This document shows, piece after piece, positions 1 to 10,106 of a DNA stretch of 64,000 bases. Numbering within the stretch: position 1 is the first letter of the stretch; the number at the start of each line of letters is the position of its first letter. The DNA lies in NCBI GenBank assembly GCA_052387815.1, contig JBQTIU010000005.1:1-64000 (forward strand). Direction: 5' to 3'. The notes beneath the pieces are model-generated. The model did no database searches and was not told where the DNA came from. It saw nothing but the letters and a program-made list of their open reading frames with translations. Made by a program: the position numbers and the translations under genes. This DNA comes from JBQTIU01 sp052387815. Its GTDB lineage: Bacteria > Pseudomonadota > Alphaproteobacteria > CACIAM-22H2.

Positions 1-1030
1 CGTCCTCGCTGGTGGGGGATTTCTATTTCGTGCCGCCGGCGGTGGTGGCGGCTCCTTCCCCGCCGCCCCCGCCGCCCCCGCCCGCCCCGGCGCCGGCCCC
101 GCAGACCCTGGAGCTCGCCTTCTGGGAGGCCATCAAGGGCAGCAATAATGTGCGCGAATTCCAGGCCTATCTCGAGCAATACCCGACCGGTGGTTTCGCG
201 CCGCTCGCGCGCGCGCGCGTTCAGGAACTGATGCCCCCGCCGCCACAGCAGGCGGCGCTGCCGCCCCCGGCTGCTCCGCCGGCGAGCGCGCCGCCGGCCA
301 GGCCCGAATCTTCCATCAATGGGCGCTATGTCGGGATAATTCCTGGCACGGTCTTTCCGGCTCTCGGCCAGCTCGACCTGACGCTCGACATCAGCGATAC
401 CAAGATCAGCGGCTGGGCGAACGCCGCGCGCGACATCGGCGCGGTCTGCCATTTGAACGGCATCGTGTCGAGGGTCGGAAGCATAGCCCGCCTCGGGCTC
501 ACCTGCGGCGACCTGTCAGCCGGCTTCACGGGTTACTTCGGTTACAGCTCGTCGGTGAAGGCGCGGATCGGCCAGACGAACTTCAAGACCCACGACGGGA
601 AGACCGGCGAGGTGCTGTGGCGCGAGCCCGGGGCTTCTTTGCCGCAGGCATCGCAACCCGCGGGCGGCCGGGTGATCGACGACACGAAGGAGAAAAAACG
701 GTCAGGCTCTCCGCGGCGGACCTCCGCTCAGCGCTGTTCGGCAACACGATTTCCGGCGAGAGCGCGACCGGGGCCAAGTGGAATATCTATACCGGGCCGG
801 CCGGTCAAAGCAGGATCGAAGGTACGGCGACGGACGGCGCGCCGATGGCCGACCGCGGCGAAACGACGATCGAGGGCGATCTGATGTGCTTCCGCTGGAC
901 GCGGCTGCGGGGCGGCGGGAAGTTCTGCAACTCGGTCGTGCGCCAGGGCGACAGGTTCACCGGTTACGGTGACGATGGCAGCGTCACGGCGACCTTCACG
1001 CTCCGGCCCGGAAATCCCGAACGGCTTTAG
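1..1030 (+). pseudogene. C-terminal part of a caspase-like (C14 family) protein, frameshifted
   Basis: The reading frame is already open at the left edge, so the catalytic part, if present, lies upstream. A proline/alanine-rich linker is followed by a segment (LELAFWEAIKGSNNVREFQ, then AYLEQYPTGGFAPLARARV) like the repeat found C-terminal to many bacterial caspase-domain proteins. A beta-rich tail with the look of an extracytoplasmic domain follows. The first frame continues to about 698 and the conserved-looking continuation (SALFGNTISGESATGAKWN to the TAG at 1028-1030) lies one frame back. The switch falls on a run of six A at 693-698. One extra A would restore a single ORF, so this is either a recent frameshift, an assembly error or slippage. 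The caspase assignment is by family resemblance only, as the catalytic domain is not in view. Confidence 0.55.
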
Positions 1031-1032
1031 AA

Positions 1033-1046
1033 CCAACGCTCGTTGG
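1033..1046. promoter_or_regulatory. Palindrome upstream of copA
   Basis: CCAACG-CT-CGTTGG is a perfect 6+6 inverted repeat 20 bp before the copA start and 3 bp after the preceding stop codon. The two-base centre is too short for an RNA hairpin, so a protein-binding site is more likely. It does not resemble the CueR operator that often controls copper ATPases. A regulatory role is inference only. Confidence 0.25.
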
Positions 1047-1065
1047 CCGCAATCCGAGGATCGAC

Positions 1066-3402
<2,337 letters not shown>

Positions 3403-3443
3403 GGCGCGCGGCCGACCGGCTCACGAGATAAAGGAGAGACGTG

Positions 3444-4499
3444 ATGACCAAGGACGCGGTCGAGAAACCGGGTCTCGGCGAGCGGCTCGCCGCCGGCCCG
3501 GTCATCTGCGCCGAAGGCTATCTGTTCGAATTCGAGCGGCGCGGCTATCTGCAAGCCGGCGCGTATGTCCCCGAGATCGTTCTCGAACACCCCGACATGG
3601 TCGCCCAGCTCCACCGCGACTTCGTCCATGCCGGCTCGGACGTGGTCGAGGCCTTCACCTATTACGGCCACCGCGAGAAGTTGCGCCTGATCGGCCGCGA
3701 GGAGGTGCTCGAGACGCTCAATCGCCAGGCGCTCGGCATCGCCAAGGAGGTGGCGGCGGAAAGCGGCTCGCTGTTCGCCGGCGACATTTGCAACACCAAT
3801 ATCTTCGTGGCCGACGACCGGGCCTCGCACAAGGCGGCGCGCGCGATGTTCGAGGAACAGGTCGGATGGGCGGCCGAGGCGGGCGTGGACTACGTCGTCG
3901 GCGAGACGTTCGGGTTCGCCCAGGAAGCGCTGATCGCGCTCGACGCGATCAAGCAGGCGAAGCTTCCGGCGGTCATCACGCTGGCCATCACCCGCGCGAA
4001 CATCACGCGCGAGGACTGGACGGTTGCCGAGGCTTGCAAGCGGATCGAGGACGCGGGCGCCGACGTCGTCGGCCTCAACTGCGCCCGCGGTCCGGCGACC
4101 ATGATGCCGCTCTTGAAACAGATCCGGCCGGTCGTCAAGGGTCATATGGCGGCGCTGCCCGTCCCCTACCGCACGAGCGAGAAGCAGCCGGCCTTCCAGT
4201 CGCTGCGCGATCCGCATTGGACGGGAATGCCGGAGGCGCGCGCGTTTCCCACCGCGCTCGATCCCTTCACCTGCAACCGCTACGAAATCGCCGAGTTCGG
4301 CCGGCAAGCCCTGGCGCTCGGGGTCCGCTATCTCGGCGTGTGCTGCGGCGCCGGGCCGCACCACATCCGCAGCCTCGCCGAGGCGCTCGGCCGGCGGCCG
4401 CCGGCGAGCCGCTATTCGGCCGACATGTCGAAGCACACCTTGTTCGGCACCGATCCGAGCCTCAAGAAGGCCAATATCGAGTATGCGAAGCAGTTGTAG
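3444..4499 (+). CDS. Homocysteine S-methyltransferase family protein (betaine-homocysteine type)
   Basis: The protein is a predicted zinc-dependent methyl transfer TIM barrel that would move a methyl group to homocysteine, making methionine. Three zinc-ligand cysteines are in place: Cys213 in GLNCARGP and Cys300-Cys301 in GVCCGAGPHHIR. Their spacing matches the betaine-homocysteine methyltransferases closely. The N-terminal AEGYLFEFERRGYLQ segment and the ETFGF motif also fit. AAGGAG at 3431-3436 supports the ATG at 3444 better than the GTG at 3441. It follows copA by 41 bp. The methyl donor (betaine, dimethylsulfoniopropionate or S-methylmethionine) cannot be read from the sequence, so no gene symbol is given. 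Confidence 0.85.
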   Translation: MTKDAVEKPGLGERLAAGPVICAEGYLFEFERRGYLQAGAYVPEIVLEHPDMVAQLHRDFVHAGSDVVEAFTYYGHREKLRLIGREEVLETLNRQALGIAKEVAAESGSLFAGDICNTNIFVADDRASHKAARAMFEEQVGWAAEAGVDYVVGETFGFAQEALIALDAIKQAKLPAVITLAITRANITREDWTVAEACKRIEDAGADVVGLNCARGPATMMPLLKQIRPVVKGHMAALPVPYRTSEKQPAFQSLRDPHWTGMPEARAFPTALDPFTCNRYEIAEFGRQALALGVRYLGVCCGAGPHHIRSLAEALGRRPPASRYSADMSKHTLFGTDPSLKKANIEYAKQL

Positions 4500-4529
4500 C
4501 CCATCCCGGGGTTGCGAGCGGAGGATGAC

Positions 4530-4949
4530 ATGGCGGCATCGTCGCAAAGCGCACGCGAAGCCGGCGGCGGCTGCCTGTGCGGCGCGGTCCGCTATGCGCT
4601 GAGCGGCCCCTTGCGTCCAGTCGTCGCCTGCCATTGCGGCCAGTGCCGGCGCTTTCACGGCCATTTCGGCGCCTATACCCAGGTCGCGCGCCAGGGCCTG
4701 CGCTTCCTAGAGTCGCGCGGCCTTGCCTGGTACCAATCCTCAGCGTGGGCGCGGCGCGGCTTCTGTTCGGTGTGCGGATCGAGCCTGTTCTGGGAGCGGT
4801 TGGGCGGGGCCGCGGTCTCGGTCGCGGCCGGCAGCCTCGATCAGCCAACCGGCCTCAAGACCTTCCACCACATCTTCGTCGCCGACCAGGGCGACTATTA
4901 CGACATCGCCGATGGGTTGCCGCACAGCCCCGGGTGGCCGAGCCGATGA
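4530..4949 (+). CDS. GFA-family protein (glutathione-dependent formaldehyde-activating enzyme/CENP-V fold)
   Basis: This is a small zinc protein of the GFA/CENP-V family. It has the cysteine pattern GGCLCGAVRY near the N-terminus, HCGQCRR about 20 residues later, and FCSVCGSSLFWE in the C-terminal half, followed by GSLD. The fold binds structural and catalytic zinc. Its best-known member is linked to glutathione and formaldehyde, but most bacterial homologues have no proven substrate. GGAGGA at 4520-4525 places the start at ATG 4530 rather than at the in-frame TTG 4512. It lies 30 bp after the methyltransferase gene and may be co-transcribed with it. A second GFA-family gene sits at 20291-20713. 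Confidence 0.85.
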   Translation: MAASSQSAREAGGGCLCGAVRYALSGPLRPVVACHCGQCRRFHGHFGAYTQVARQGLRFLESRGLAWYQSSAWARRGFCSVCGSSLFWERLGGAAVSVAAGSLDQPTGLKTFHHIFVADQGDYYDIADGLPHSPGWPSR

Positions 4950-5108
4950 AACCGGGCGATCACAGGCGGACCACGCCGGCGCGAGCTGAGGTCCCTCGCT
5001 TAGGACTCCCATTCGACGACAACTCGTGCTATGTCATGCCGTTACCGGAAGCCCCAGAGGCGCACCACGTTGAATTTGAGCGGTTTCGTAACGTCAAGGG
5101 AGGGGAAA

Positions 5109-5492
5109 ATGCGTAAGCTGCTTCTCGTCGCAGTCATTGCCGCCATCGGATTTCTGCCCGCAGCCGCGCGGGCCCAGCAGCAAAACGGGGATATATTGGG
5201 CTTGAACAGCACCCAGGTCATCGCCATCGGGCTCGGCGTGGCCGGCGGGGTGATCATCCTGGAGGGGCTGTTCGGGGCCCCGGTGGCCGTCGCCGCGCTG
5301 ACCGGCGGGCTGGTCGGCAACTGGTGGTACAGCCAGCAGGGCGAGCAGGTGCGTCAGGCGGCGGTCAAGAAGTCGGCGAGCCTGGTGAGGGAGGCGCAGG
5401 CGTTGGCGAGCGATGTCCAGACGCTCGCCGCCGATACCGCAACCGGCGCGTATCGGGTGCTGGCGAGCTGGACCCCCGAGGTCGTGCGCTAG
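5109..5492 (+). CDS. Small exported protein of unknown function
   Basis: The 127-residue product starts with a clear signal peptide (MRKLLLVAVIAAIGFLPAAA, cleavage likely after ARAQ or AAARA). A short polar stretch and a glycine-rich hydrophobic segment (VIAIGLGVAGGVIILEGLFG, then VAVAALTGGLVGNWWY) follow, which could form one or two membrane helices. The tail is helical and charged. GGGAGGGGAAA precedes the ATG at 5109, which is why the longer in-frame start at 5031 is not used. I do not recognise a family. Conserved small proteins of this type are common in alphaproteobacteria. It lies alone between the GFA gene and the permease gene. Confidence 0.7.
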   Translation: MRKLLLVAVIAAIGFLPAAARAQQQNGDILGLNSTQVIAIGLGVAGGVIILEGLFGAPVAVAALTGGLVGNWWYSQQGEQVRQAAVKKSASLVREAQALASDVQTLAADTATGAYRVLASWTPEVVR

Positions 5493-5501
5493 TCCGAATC
5501 C

Positions 5502-5521
5502 GACCGCCGATTTCGGCGGTC
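5502..5521 (+). terminator. GC-rich hairpin after the small exported gene
   Basis: GACCGCCGA and TCGGCGGTC form a 9-bp inverted repeat 10 bp after the stop codon at 5492 (in practice an 8-bp stem with a 4-base loop). No U-tract follows, so it is at best a weak intrinsic terminator or a 3'-end stabiliser. Confidence 0.35.
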
Positions 5522-5712
5522 GTCCCGGGCGCGACGGTCTTCGCGTCGCGCTCGATCCGATGGGTGTGGACCGGCCTTCGCGGCGCGCCGTCGTTCGCGC
5601 GGGGCGTGCGGTGGGGCCTTGCCGAACGAGGCCCGTCGGCGATGCTGGCGCCCGTGCGCGGGCCCGTCCGCTGACCGGAACGTAAGGGGAATCTTCCGGA
5701 GGCGAGCAGCCA

Positions 5713-7194
5713 ATGGCCGGTGCCATCACCTTCGCCTACCGAACGGTCGACGACGGCTATTTCGCGCGCCGTGGACTGAAGCGACACGCGAGGGCGTGGT
5801 CGATCTGGGCGTTCGCCGTCGGGATCGTGATCACAGGCGAGTTTTCCGGCTGGAACTTCGGATTGACCGCCGGCGGTTTCGGCGGCCTGCTGGTGGCGAC
5901 CATTCTCGCCTCGGTCATGTATGTGTGCCTCTGCCACTCGCTCGCCGAGCTGTCGTCGGCCATGCCCTTTGCCGGCGGGGCGTATGGCTTCGCGCGCACC
6001 GCGCTCGGTCCCCTGGGCGGGTTCGCAGCCGGTTTCGCGCAGGTCATCGAATACGTGCTGGCGGCGGCGGTCGTCTGCGTCGCGATCGGGAGCCTCGTCC
6101 ATGACGCGGTCAAGGTCGGCCTCGGGCTGGAGATCCCTCACCCGCTGATCTGGCTGGGCTTTTACGTCCTTTTCGTCGCGCTCAACGTCCACAGCGCGCG
6201 GCTCACCTTCACGATCATGATCTTCGCCTCGGTCGTGGCCTTGGCGGTCCTGTTGGTGTTCTGGATCGGCGCGGCCTCGAAATTCGACCTCGCGCTCGCC
6301 CTCGACATACCGGCCGGCGAGGGCGGGTCCGCCTGGCTGCCGAACGGGGTGATCGGCGTCGCCTGGGCGATGCCGTTCGCGATCTGGTTCTACTTGGCGA
6401 TCGAGGCCGTGCCGCTGGCGGCGGAGGAGACCGAAGATCCTGTCCATGCCCTGCCGCGAGGAATGATGTGGGGAATGGCCACCTTGATCGCCGCCGCTTT
6501 CTTGACCCTGATCCTCAACTCCGGGGTCTCCCCCGGCGCGCGCGAGGTCGGCGCTTCCGAGTACCCGTTGCTGCTCGCCTTCGCCGGCGTGTTCGGCGCC
6601 GACAGTCCGGCCGCGGTGCTGCTCGTGGTCGGCCTGGCGGGCCTGGTCTCGAGCTTCCACGCGACGATCTATGCTTACGGCCGCAGCATCTTCGCCCTGG
6701 CGAGGGCCGGCTATCTGCCGCCATCGCTGGCGCTCACGCATGGCGCGCGCCGGACCCCGCATATGGCCTTGATCGCCGGCGCCGGCGCCGGCTTGGCGGT
6801 GGCGCTTGTCATCCACTACGCGCCGCGCCATGTCGGCGTCGACACCGTCCTCCTCAACATGTCCGTGTTCGCCGCCATCATCTCGTACATACTCCAGATG
6901 CTGTCGTACCTGGTGCTGCGCCGCGATCTGCCGGCGATGGAGCGGCCGCATCGGAGCGCGCTCGGCGGCACCGGCGCCATGACCACCCTCGTCATCGCCA
7001 TCGCGGCGCTCCTGCTTCTGTTCGCCAATCCGGCCTACCGCTACGGCTTGCTCGGCTGTATCGTCCTGATCGGTGTCGCTTTGCTCTATTTCATGGTGGT
7101 TGCGCGCCAGCGCCTCGTGCCCTCGCCCGAGGAAGCCTTCGCCCTCGCGCAGCGCGCCGGCGCGCGGTCCTCGTCTGCCCCGTGGTCCCGATGA
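5713..7194 (+). CDS. Amino acid/ethanolamine permease (APC superfamily)
   Basis: This is a 493-residue polytopic transporter with about 12 hydrophobic segments. Segments such as GEFSGWNFGLTAGGFGG, MYVCLCHSLAELSSAMPFAG and GAYGFARTALGPLGGFAAG match the ethanolamine permease branch of the APC superfamily, and the ETEDP loop is also typical. It would import ethanolamine or a related amine/amino acid. No eut catabolic genes are in the window, so the substrate is inferred from similarity alone. GGAGG lies about 11 bases before ATG 5713. The mscS-like gene follows after 12 bp and may share the transcript. Confidence 0.85.
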   Translation: MAGAITFAYRTVDDGYFARRGLKRHARAWSIWAFAVGIVITGEFSGWNFGLTAGGFGGLLVATILASVMYVCLCHSLAELSSAMPFAGGAYGFARTALGPLGGFAAGFAQVIEYVLAAAVVCVAIGSLVHDAVKVGLGLEIPHPLIWLGFYVLFVALNVHSARLTFTIMIFASVVALAVLLVFWIGAASKFDLALALDIPAGEGGSAWLPNGVIGVAWAMPFAIWFYLAIEAVPLAAEETEDPVHALPRGMMWGMATLIAAAFLTLILNSGVSPGAREVGASEYPLLLAFAGVFGADSPAAVLLVVGLAGLVSSFHATIYAYGRSIFALARAGYLPPSLALTHGARRTPHMALIAGAGAGLAVALVIHYAPRHVGVDTVLLNMSVFAAIISYILQMLSYLVLRRDLPAMERPHRSALGGTGAMTTLVIAIAALLLLFANPAYRYGLLGCIVLIGVALLYFMVVARQRLVPSPEEAFALAQRAGARSSSAPWSR

Positions 7195-7206
7195 CTCGAC
7201 CGTGCC

Positions 7207-8232
7207 ATGCCTGATCCCGCCATCCCGGATTCGCTCTATGACGTTTTGACCCTCGCCGCCATGCTGGTGTTCGCCATGACGTCGCTCGCGGCGGCGCTGG
7301 CCTCGATCCTGGTCACTCGGAACAACTTGCTGTATTTGGGGACGCAGCTCGCGTTGTTGTCCTTGGCGATGCTGGCCTCGAGCGACTGGGCCCATCCGCT
7401 GTGGTTCGCGGATGCGATCGCCGACGAACAGGACTACAATCGAATATTCGCGGCCGCGTTGATCGCCGCCATCGCCTTCACGTGCGACATGGCGCTCAAA
7501 TTCCTGGTGTGGGAAGGCGCGCTCGCGCGCGACGGCCGCCCGACCGTGCCGCGCCTCCTGGTGGGCGTGGTGCGGGTCCTCGTCTATCTCGTCGCCATAC
7601 TGATCGTGGTGCAGTTCGTGTTGGGCCAGTCGATCACCGCGTTGGCGGCGCTCTCGGGCGCGTTCGCGCTGGTTCTCGGCCTGTCCGCGCAGTCGACCCT
7701 GGGCGAGATGTTCGCCGGCATCGCGATCGCGCTGTCGCGGCCGTTCCGGGTCGGCGACTGGGTGAAGATCGGCAACCTCGACGAAGGCGAGGTCATCGAC
7801 ATGACCTGGCGCCTGGTCCGCATCCAGACGCGCGACCGCAACGTGTTGAGCGTCACCAACCGGGTGGTCGCCGATTCGCCGGTCCAGAATTTCAGCCACC
7901 CCAGCCCGGTCGTCCGCATCACCGACACGATCTGCTTCGGCCAGGACCACGACCCGTCGGCGGTCCAGGAACTTCTGGCCCGCGCCATGGCGAGCGCGCC
8001 GGGCGTCCTCGCCGAGCCGCCGCCCGCCGCCCTGTTCCGGGGCGCCAAGGACGGGGTTGCCGAGTACAGCCTGCGCTACTTCATCGACGACTATCAGCGC
8101 AAGGATTCGGCGACCGAGGAGGTGTGGAAGACCATCGTCGAGCACATCGGCCGCTCGAACTTGCGGATCGCGCTCCCGGCCCGCCGCATCGAAGTCCATG
8201 GCGCGGGCGCGCCGGTCGTGGACGAGGCGTAG
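7207..8232 (+). CDS. MscS-family mechanosensitive channel
   Basis: The 341-residue protein has four to five N-terminal hydrophobic segments, then the MscS core. The pore-lining helix is ITALAALSGAFALVLGLSAQ, rich in Ala/Gly. It is followed by STLGEMFAGIAIALSRPFRV and GDWVKIGNLDEGEVIDMTWR, the start of the cytoplasmic beta domain, and by VVADSPVQNFSHP. Members open under membrane tension to release solutes during osmotic downshock. It is longer at the N-terminus than E. coli MscS, as is common for YnaI/YbdG-like channels. It follows the permease gene by 12 bp. Confidence 0.9.
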   Translation: MPDPAIPDSLYDVLTLAAMLVFAMTSLAAALASILVTRNNLLYLGTQLALLSLAMLASSDWAHPLWFADAIADEQDYNRIFAAALIAAIAFTCDMALKFLVWEGALARDGRPTVPRLLVGVVRVLVYLVAILIVVQFVLGQSITALAALSGAFALVLGLSAQSTLGEMFAGIAIALSRPFRVGDWVKIGNLDEGEVIDMTWRLVRIQTRDRNVLSVTNRVVADSPVQNFSHPSPVVRITDTICFGQDHDPSAVQELLARAMASAPGVLAEPPPAALFRGAKDGVAEYSLRYFIDDYQRKDSATEEVWKTIVEHIGRSNLRIALPARRIEVHGAGAPVVDEA

Positions 8233-8249
8233 GCGGGCAGCGTCGGCCC

Positions 8250-8287
8250 CCGCCCGCACTTGGCGCATCAGGGGGCTGGACCGAGCC
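8250..8287 (+). repeat. 38-bp direct repeat, left copy
   Basis: This 38-bp segment recurs at 8952-8989 with a single difference (A at 8258, G at 8960). The similarity extends weakly about 9 bp further upstream. It starts 18 bp after the MscS stop codon. The 3' half contains a GGCT-N6-AGCC partial dyad. Together the copies bracket the SWIM-family remnant. Confidence 0.9.
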
Positions 8288-8319
8288 TTGGGCGGCCAAG
8301 CGACGGAGAGATGCCGGTG

Positions 8320-8862
8320 TCATGACCATTTCGCTTGAGCGAGCAGCTTCATGAAGTTCCGCTTGGGCTTGTGCGCCGCGCGGACCGACTCCAGGTACCG
8401 GGCGAACTCCTGGCTTCGTCCGAGGCCACCCATCAGGCCGTTGATCTTGCGCAAAAGATCGACGGCTTGGCGGTACGCGTCGTTGTTCGTGCGCGCGAGC
8501 GTCGGCGCGATCTGCTCCTGGTAGACGGTCAGGGCATCTTCGGGATGCTCTTTCTCCCGCTTGGCGGCGAGGTTCATCCAGAGGTCGATCGAGCAGCCGC
8601 CATCCTTAGCCTCGCGCCACGCGGTCTCGATGTCCTTCTCCCAGAGGAAGACTCTCACGAGCTCTGAATGGTCGGCCGGCGCGAACCAACCCCACAGATG
8701 CTTCCGTGCACCCCGTTTCTCCTTCGCGATTTGCTCGCGCATGCAGGCGAGCGCCTTCTCCCGCCACGCCGGCCACCGGCCGAGTCGATCGGCGTGGTTC
8801 TTGAGGTTCTGGAATTGCTGCAGGGATGGCGAGTCGGTGAACTCGGCCCACACGAGGACCAT
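8320..8862 (-). pseudogene. Truncated C-terminal part of a SWIM zinc-finger family protein
   Basis: The translated segment (for example PAWREKALACMREQ, LVRVFLWEKDIETAWREA, REKEHPEDALTVY, HKPKRNFMKLL) resembles the C-terminal helical region of large bacterial SWIM zinc-finger proteins. The N-terminal SWIM domain is absent. The open frame reaches upstream to 8970, inside the right-hand direct repeat, but only the part from about residue RHDEAMVLVW onward looks like the family. ATG 8862 is the first methionine within that part. It is probably a decayed or captured fragment, bounded by the repeats at 8250-8287 and 8952-8989. Expression as an independent small protein cannot be excluded. The family assignment is from remembered motifs. 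Confidence 0.6.
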
Positions 8863-8951
8863 GGCTTCGTCGTGGCGCGTAATCCTTGGGCAGGACTCCC
8901 TTGAGAGAGGGGTTGTCGCGTTCGGCTCTTTGGAATCGCGGTCGCTCGCCT

Positions 8952-8989
8952 CCGCCCGCGCTTGGCGCATCAGGGGGCTGGACCGAGCC
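8952..8989 (+). repeat. 38-bp direct repeat, right copy
   Basis: This is the second copy of the repeat at 8250-8287, 702 bp away and 37/38 identical. It ends 22 bp from the 3' end of tRNA-Asn. It does not overlap the tRNA, so it is not a classical tRNA attachment-site duplication. Confidence 0.9.
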
Positions 8990-9010
8990 GGCCCAACCCC
9001 CTGACCGAAT

Positions 9011-9085
9011 TGGCTCCCCGGGTCTGATTCGAACAGACGACCAGCCGGTTAACAGCCGGCTGCTCTACCGCTGAGCTACCGGGGA
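9011..9085 (-). tRNA. tRNA-Asn (GTT anticodon)
   Basis: The minus strand folds as a complete 75-nt tRNA. The acceptor is TCCCCGG/CCGGGGA, the D-arm GTAGCTCAGCGGTAGAGC, and the anticodon loop CTGTTAACC carries GTT. The TTCGAAT loop is present and the 3' end is G-CCA, encoded in the genome. It lies 46 bp downstream of tRNA-Cys on the same strand and is probably processed from the same transcript. Confidence 0.97.
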
Positions 9086-9131
9086 AGGCCTCGGGTTATA
9101 ACAAGTCCCATCGCATCGCGCCAGCCAGCGG

Positions 9132-9206
9132 TGGAGGCCGGGGCCGGAATCGAACCGGCGTATGCGGGATTTGCAGTCCCGAGCATTACCACTTTGCTAC
9201 CCGGCC
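9132..9206 (-). tRNA. tRNA-Cys (GCA anticodon)
   Basis: A 75-nt tRNA is encoded on the minus strand. The acceptor stem is GGCCGGG/CCCGGCC with discriminator U and encoded CCA. The anticodon stem-loop GGGACTGCAAATCCC carries GCA. The T-loop is TTCGAAT. It is the promoter-proximal member of a Cys-Asn tRNA pair. Confidence 0.97.
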
Positions 9207-9251
9207 GTTGGCCTGGACAAGGGGCATCCGGTCGCGCTGGCCGCCCAATCG

Positions 9252-9282
9252 AGTATATGAAGCATACGGCCCCTTGGGTCAA
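9252..9282 (-). promoter_or_regulatory. Probable promoter of the tRNA-Cys/tRNA-Asn unit
   Basis: Read on the minus strand, TTGACC (9282-9277) is followed by TATACT (9257-9252) at 19 bp spacing, or by CATATA at 17 bp. The AT-rich -10 is 46 bp from the tRNA-Cys 5' end. It stands out in otherwise GC-rich sequence. Confidence 0.5.
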
Positions 9283-9309
9283 CCGACGCCTCCTGATCCG
9301 CCGGCGTCA

Positions 9310-9338
9310 TTGTCATCGTAGGCCAGCCGCTTTATATA
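9310..9338 (+). promoter_or_regulatory. Sigma-70-type promoter for the pcm-tolC unit
   Basis: TTGTCA (9310-9315) and TATATA (9333-9338) are separated by exactly 17 bp. The -10 is 81 bp before the start codon at 9419. No other strong candidate lies between the tRNAs and the gene. Confidence 0.6.
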
Positions 9339-9418
9339 GGGGTCGGGGTGCGTCCGGCCGCCGGGCGAGGGGCGCGAGAACCCTTTGATCCCGCGACACC
9401 TTCGGCGCCGATCGCGAC

Positions 9419-10075
9419 ATGACCGACTGTACCGCCACCCGCCTCAACATGGTCGAATCCCAGATCCGACCGAACAAGGTGACCGATCCCAGGATCGTCG
9501 CAGCGATGTCGGAATTGCCGCGCGAGAAGTTCCTTCCCAAGGCGCAGCGCGGCGTCGCTTACGTCGATGAGGATATCCCGCTGGGCGACGGCCGTTATCT
9601 CATGGAGCCGATGGTGCTTGCGCGCCTCTTGCAGGCCGCCGAGGTCAAGCCCTCCGACGTCGCGCTCGAGATCGGCACCGGCGCCGGTTACGGCGCGGCG
9701 GTGCTGGCGCGGCTGGCGAGCACGGTGCTGGCGCTCGAAAGCGACGCGGCGCGCGCCGCCCAGGCGACCAGGGTCCTGGCCGAGATCGGGGTCGACAACG
9801 CCGTGGTGGTCGAAGGCCCGCTCGCCGAAGGCTATCCCGGCCAGGCGCCCTACGATGTGATCGTGTTGGGCGGCGGGGCCGAACGCGTGCCGTCGCGGAT
9901 CATAGGCCAACTCGCCGAAGGCGGACGACTGGTCGGGGTCGTGGTGGCGCCCGGGGACCAGGGCCGGGCGGTGCTGATGACGCGGGTCCGGGGGACGGTG
10001 ACGAGCCGCGTCGTGTTCGACGCCTCGACGCCCGTGCTTCCCGGCTTTGCGCTCGAACCCGGATTCGTGTTTTGA
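9419..10075 (+). CDS. Protein-L-isoaspartate O-methyltransferase family protein (tolC-linked paralogue)
   Basis: This is a 218-residue SAM-dependent methyltransferase of the PCMT family. The N-terminal helices read MVESQIRPNKVTDPRI and LPREKFLP. The SAM-binding motif I is ALEIGTGAGYGAAVLA, followed by a region analogous to VIVLGGGAERVP in place of the more usual VTAAPPxIP. This substitution and the adjacency to tolC are typical of the alphaproteobacterial tolC-linked subgroup, whose true substrate is not settled. It would repair isoaspartyl residues in damaged proteins if it is a genuine PCMT. It is cytosolic, with no signal peptide. It is one of three PCMT-family genes here (also 34094-34747 and 54143-54889). 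Confidence 0.85.
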   Translation: MTDCTATRLNMVESQIRPNKVTDPRIVAAMSELPREKFLPKAQRGVAYVDEDIPLGDGRYLMEPMVLARLLQAAEVKPSDVALEIGTGAGYGAAVLARLASTVLALESDAARAAQATRVLAEIGVDNAVVVEGPLAEGYPGQAPYDVIVLGGGAERVPSRIIGQLAEGGRLVGVVVAPGDQGRAVLMTRVRGTVTSRVVFDASTPVLPGFALEPGFVF

Positions 10076-10106
10076 GCGCCGTCATGAAAGGGCAGGGGGC
10101 GGCGGG

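Noticed and set aside
693..699. Programmed -1 ribosomal slip on AAAAAAC
   Set aside because: A slippery heptamer is visible, but the zero-frame codons are AAA AAA CGG, so it is not in the phase for tandem tRNA slippage, and no downstream stem or upstream ribosome-binding element was evident. Simple frameshift or assembly error is favoured.
3403..3443. SAM or SAH riboswitch before the homocysteine methyltransferase gene
   Set aside because: Only 41 bp separate it from copA, too short for a riboswitch, and no matching fold is evident.
5365..8268. 967-codon frame antisense to the permease and mscS genes
   Set aside because: The composition (Arg, Asp, Gly, Gln rich) is typical of the complementary frame of GC-rich genes; both sense genes are well supported.
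8250..9085. Integration of a prophage or genomic island at tRNA-Asn
   Set aside because: The repeats do not include any tRNA 3' sequence and no integrase gene is near; only the direct-repeat observation is kept.
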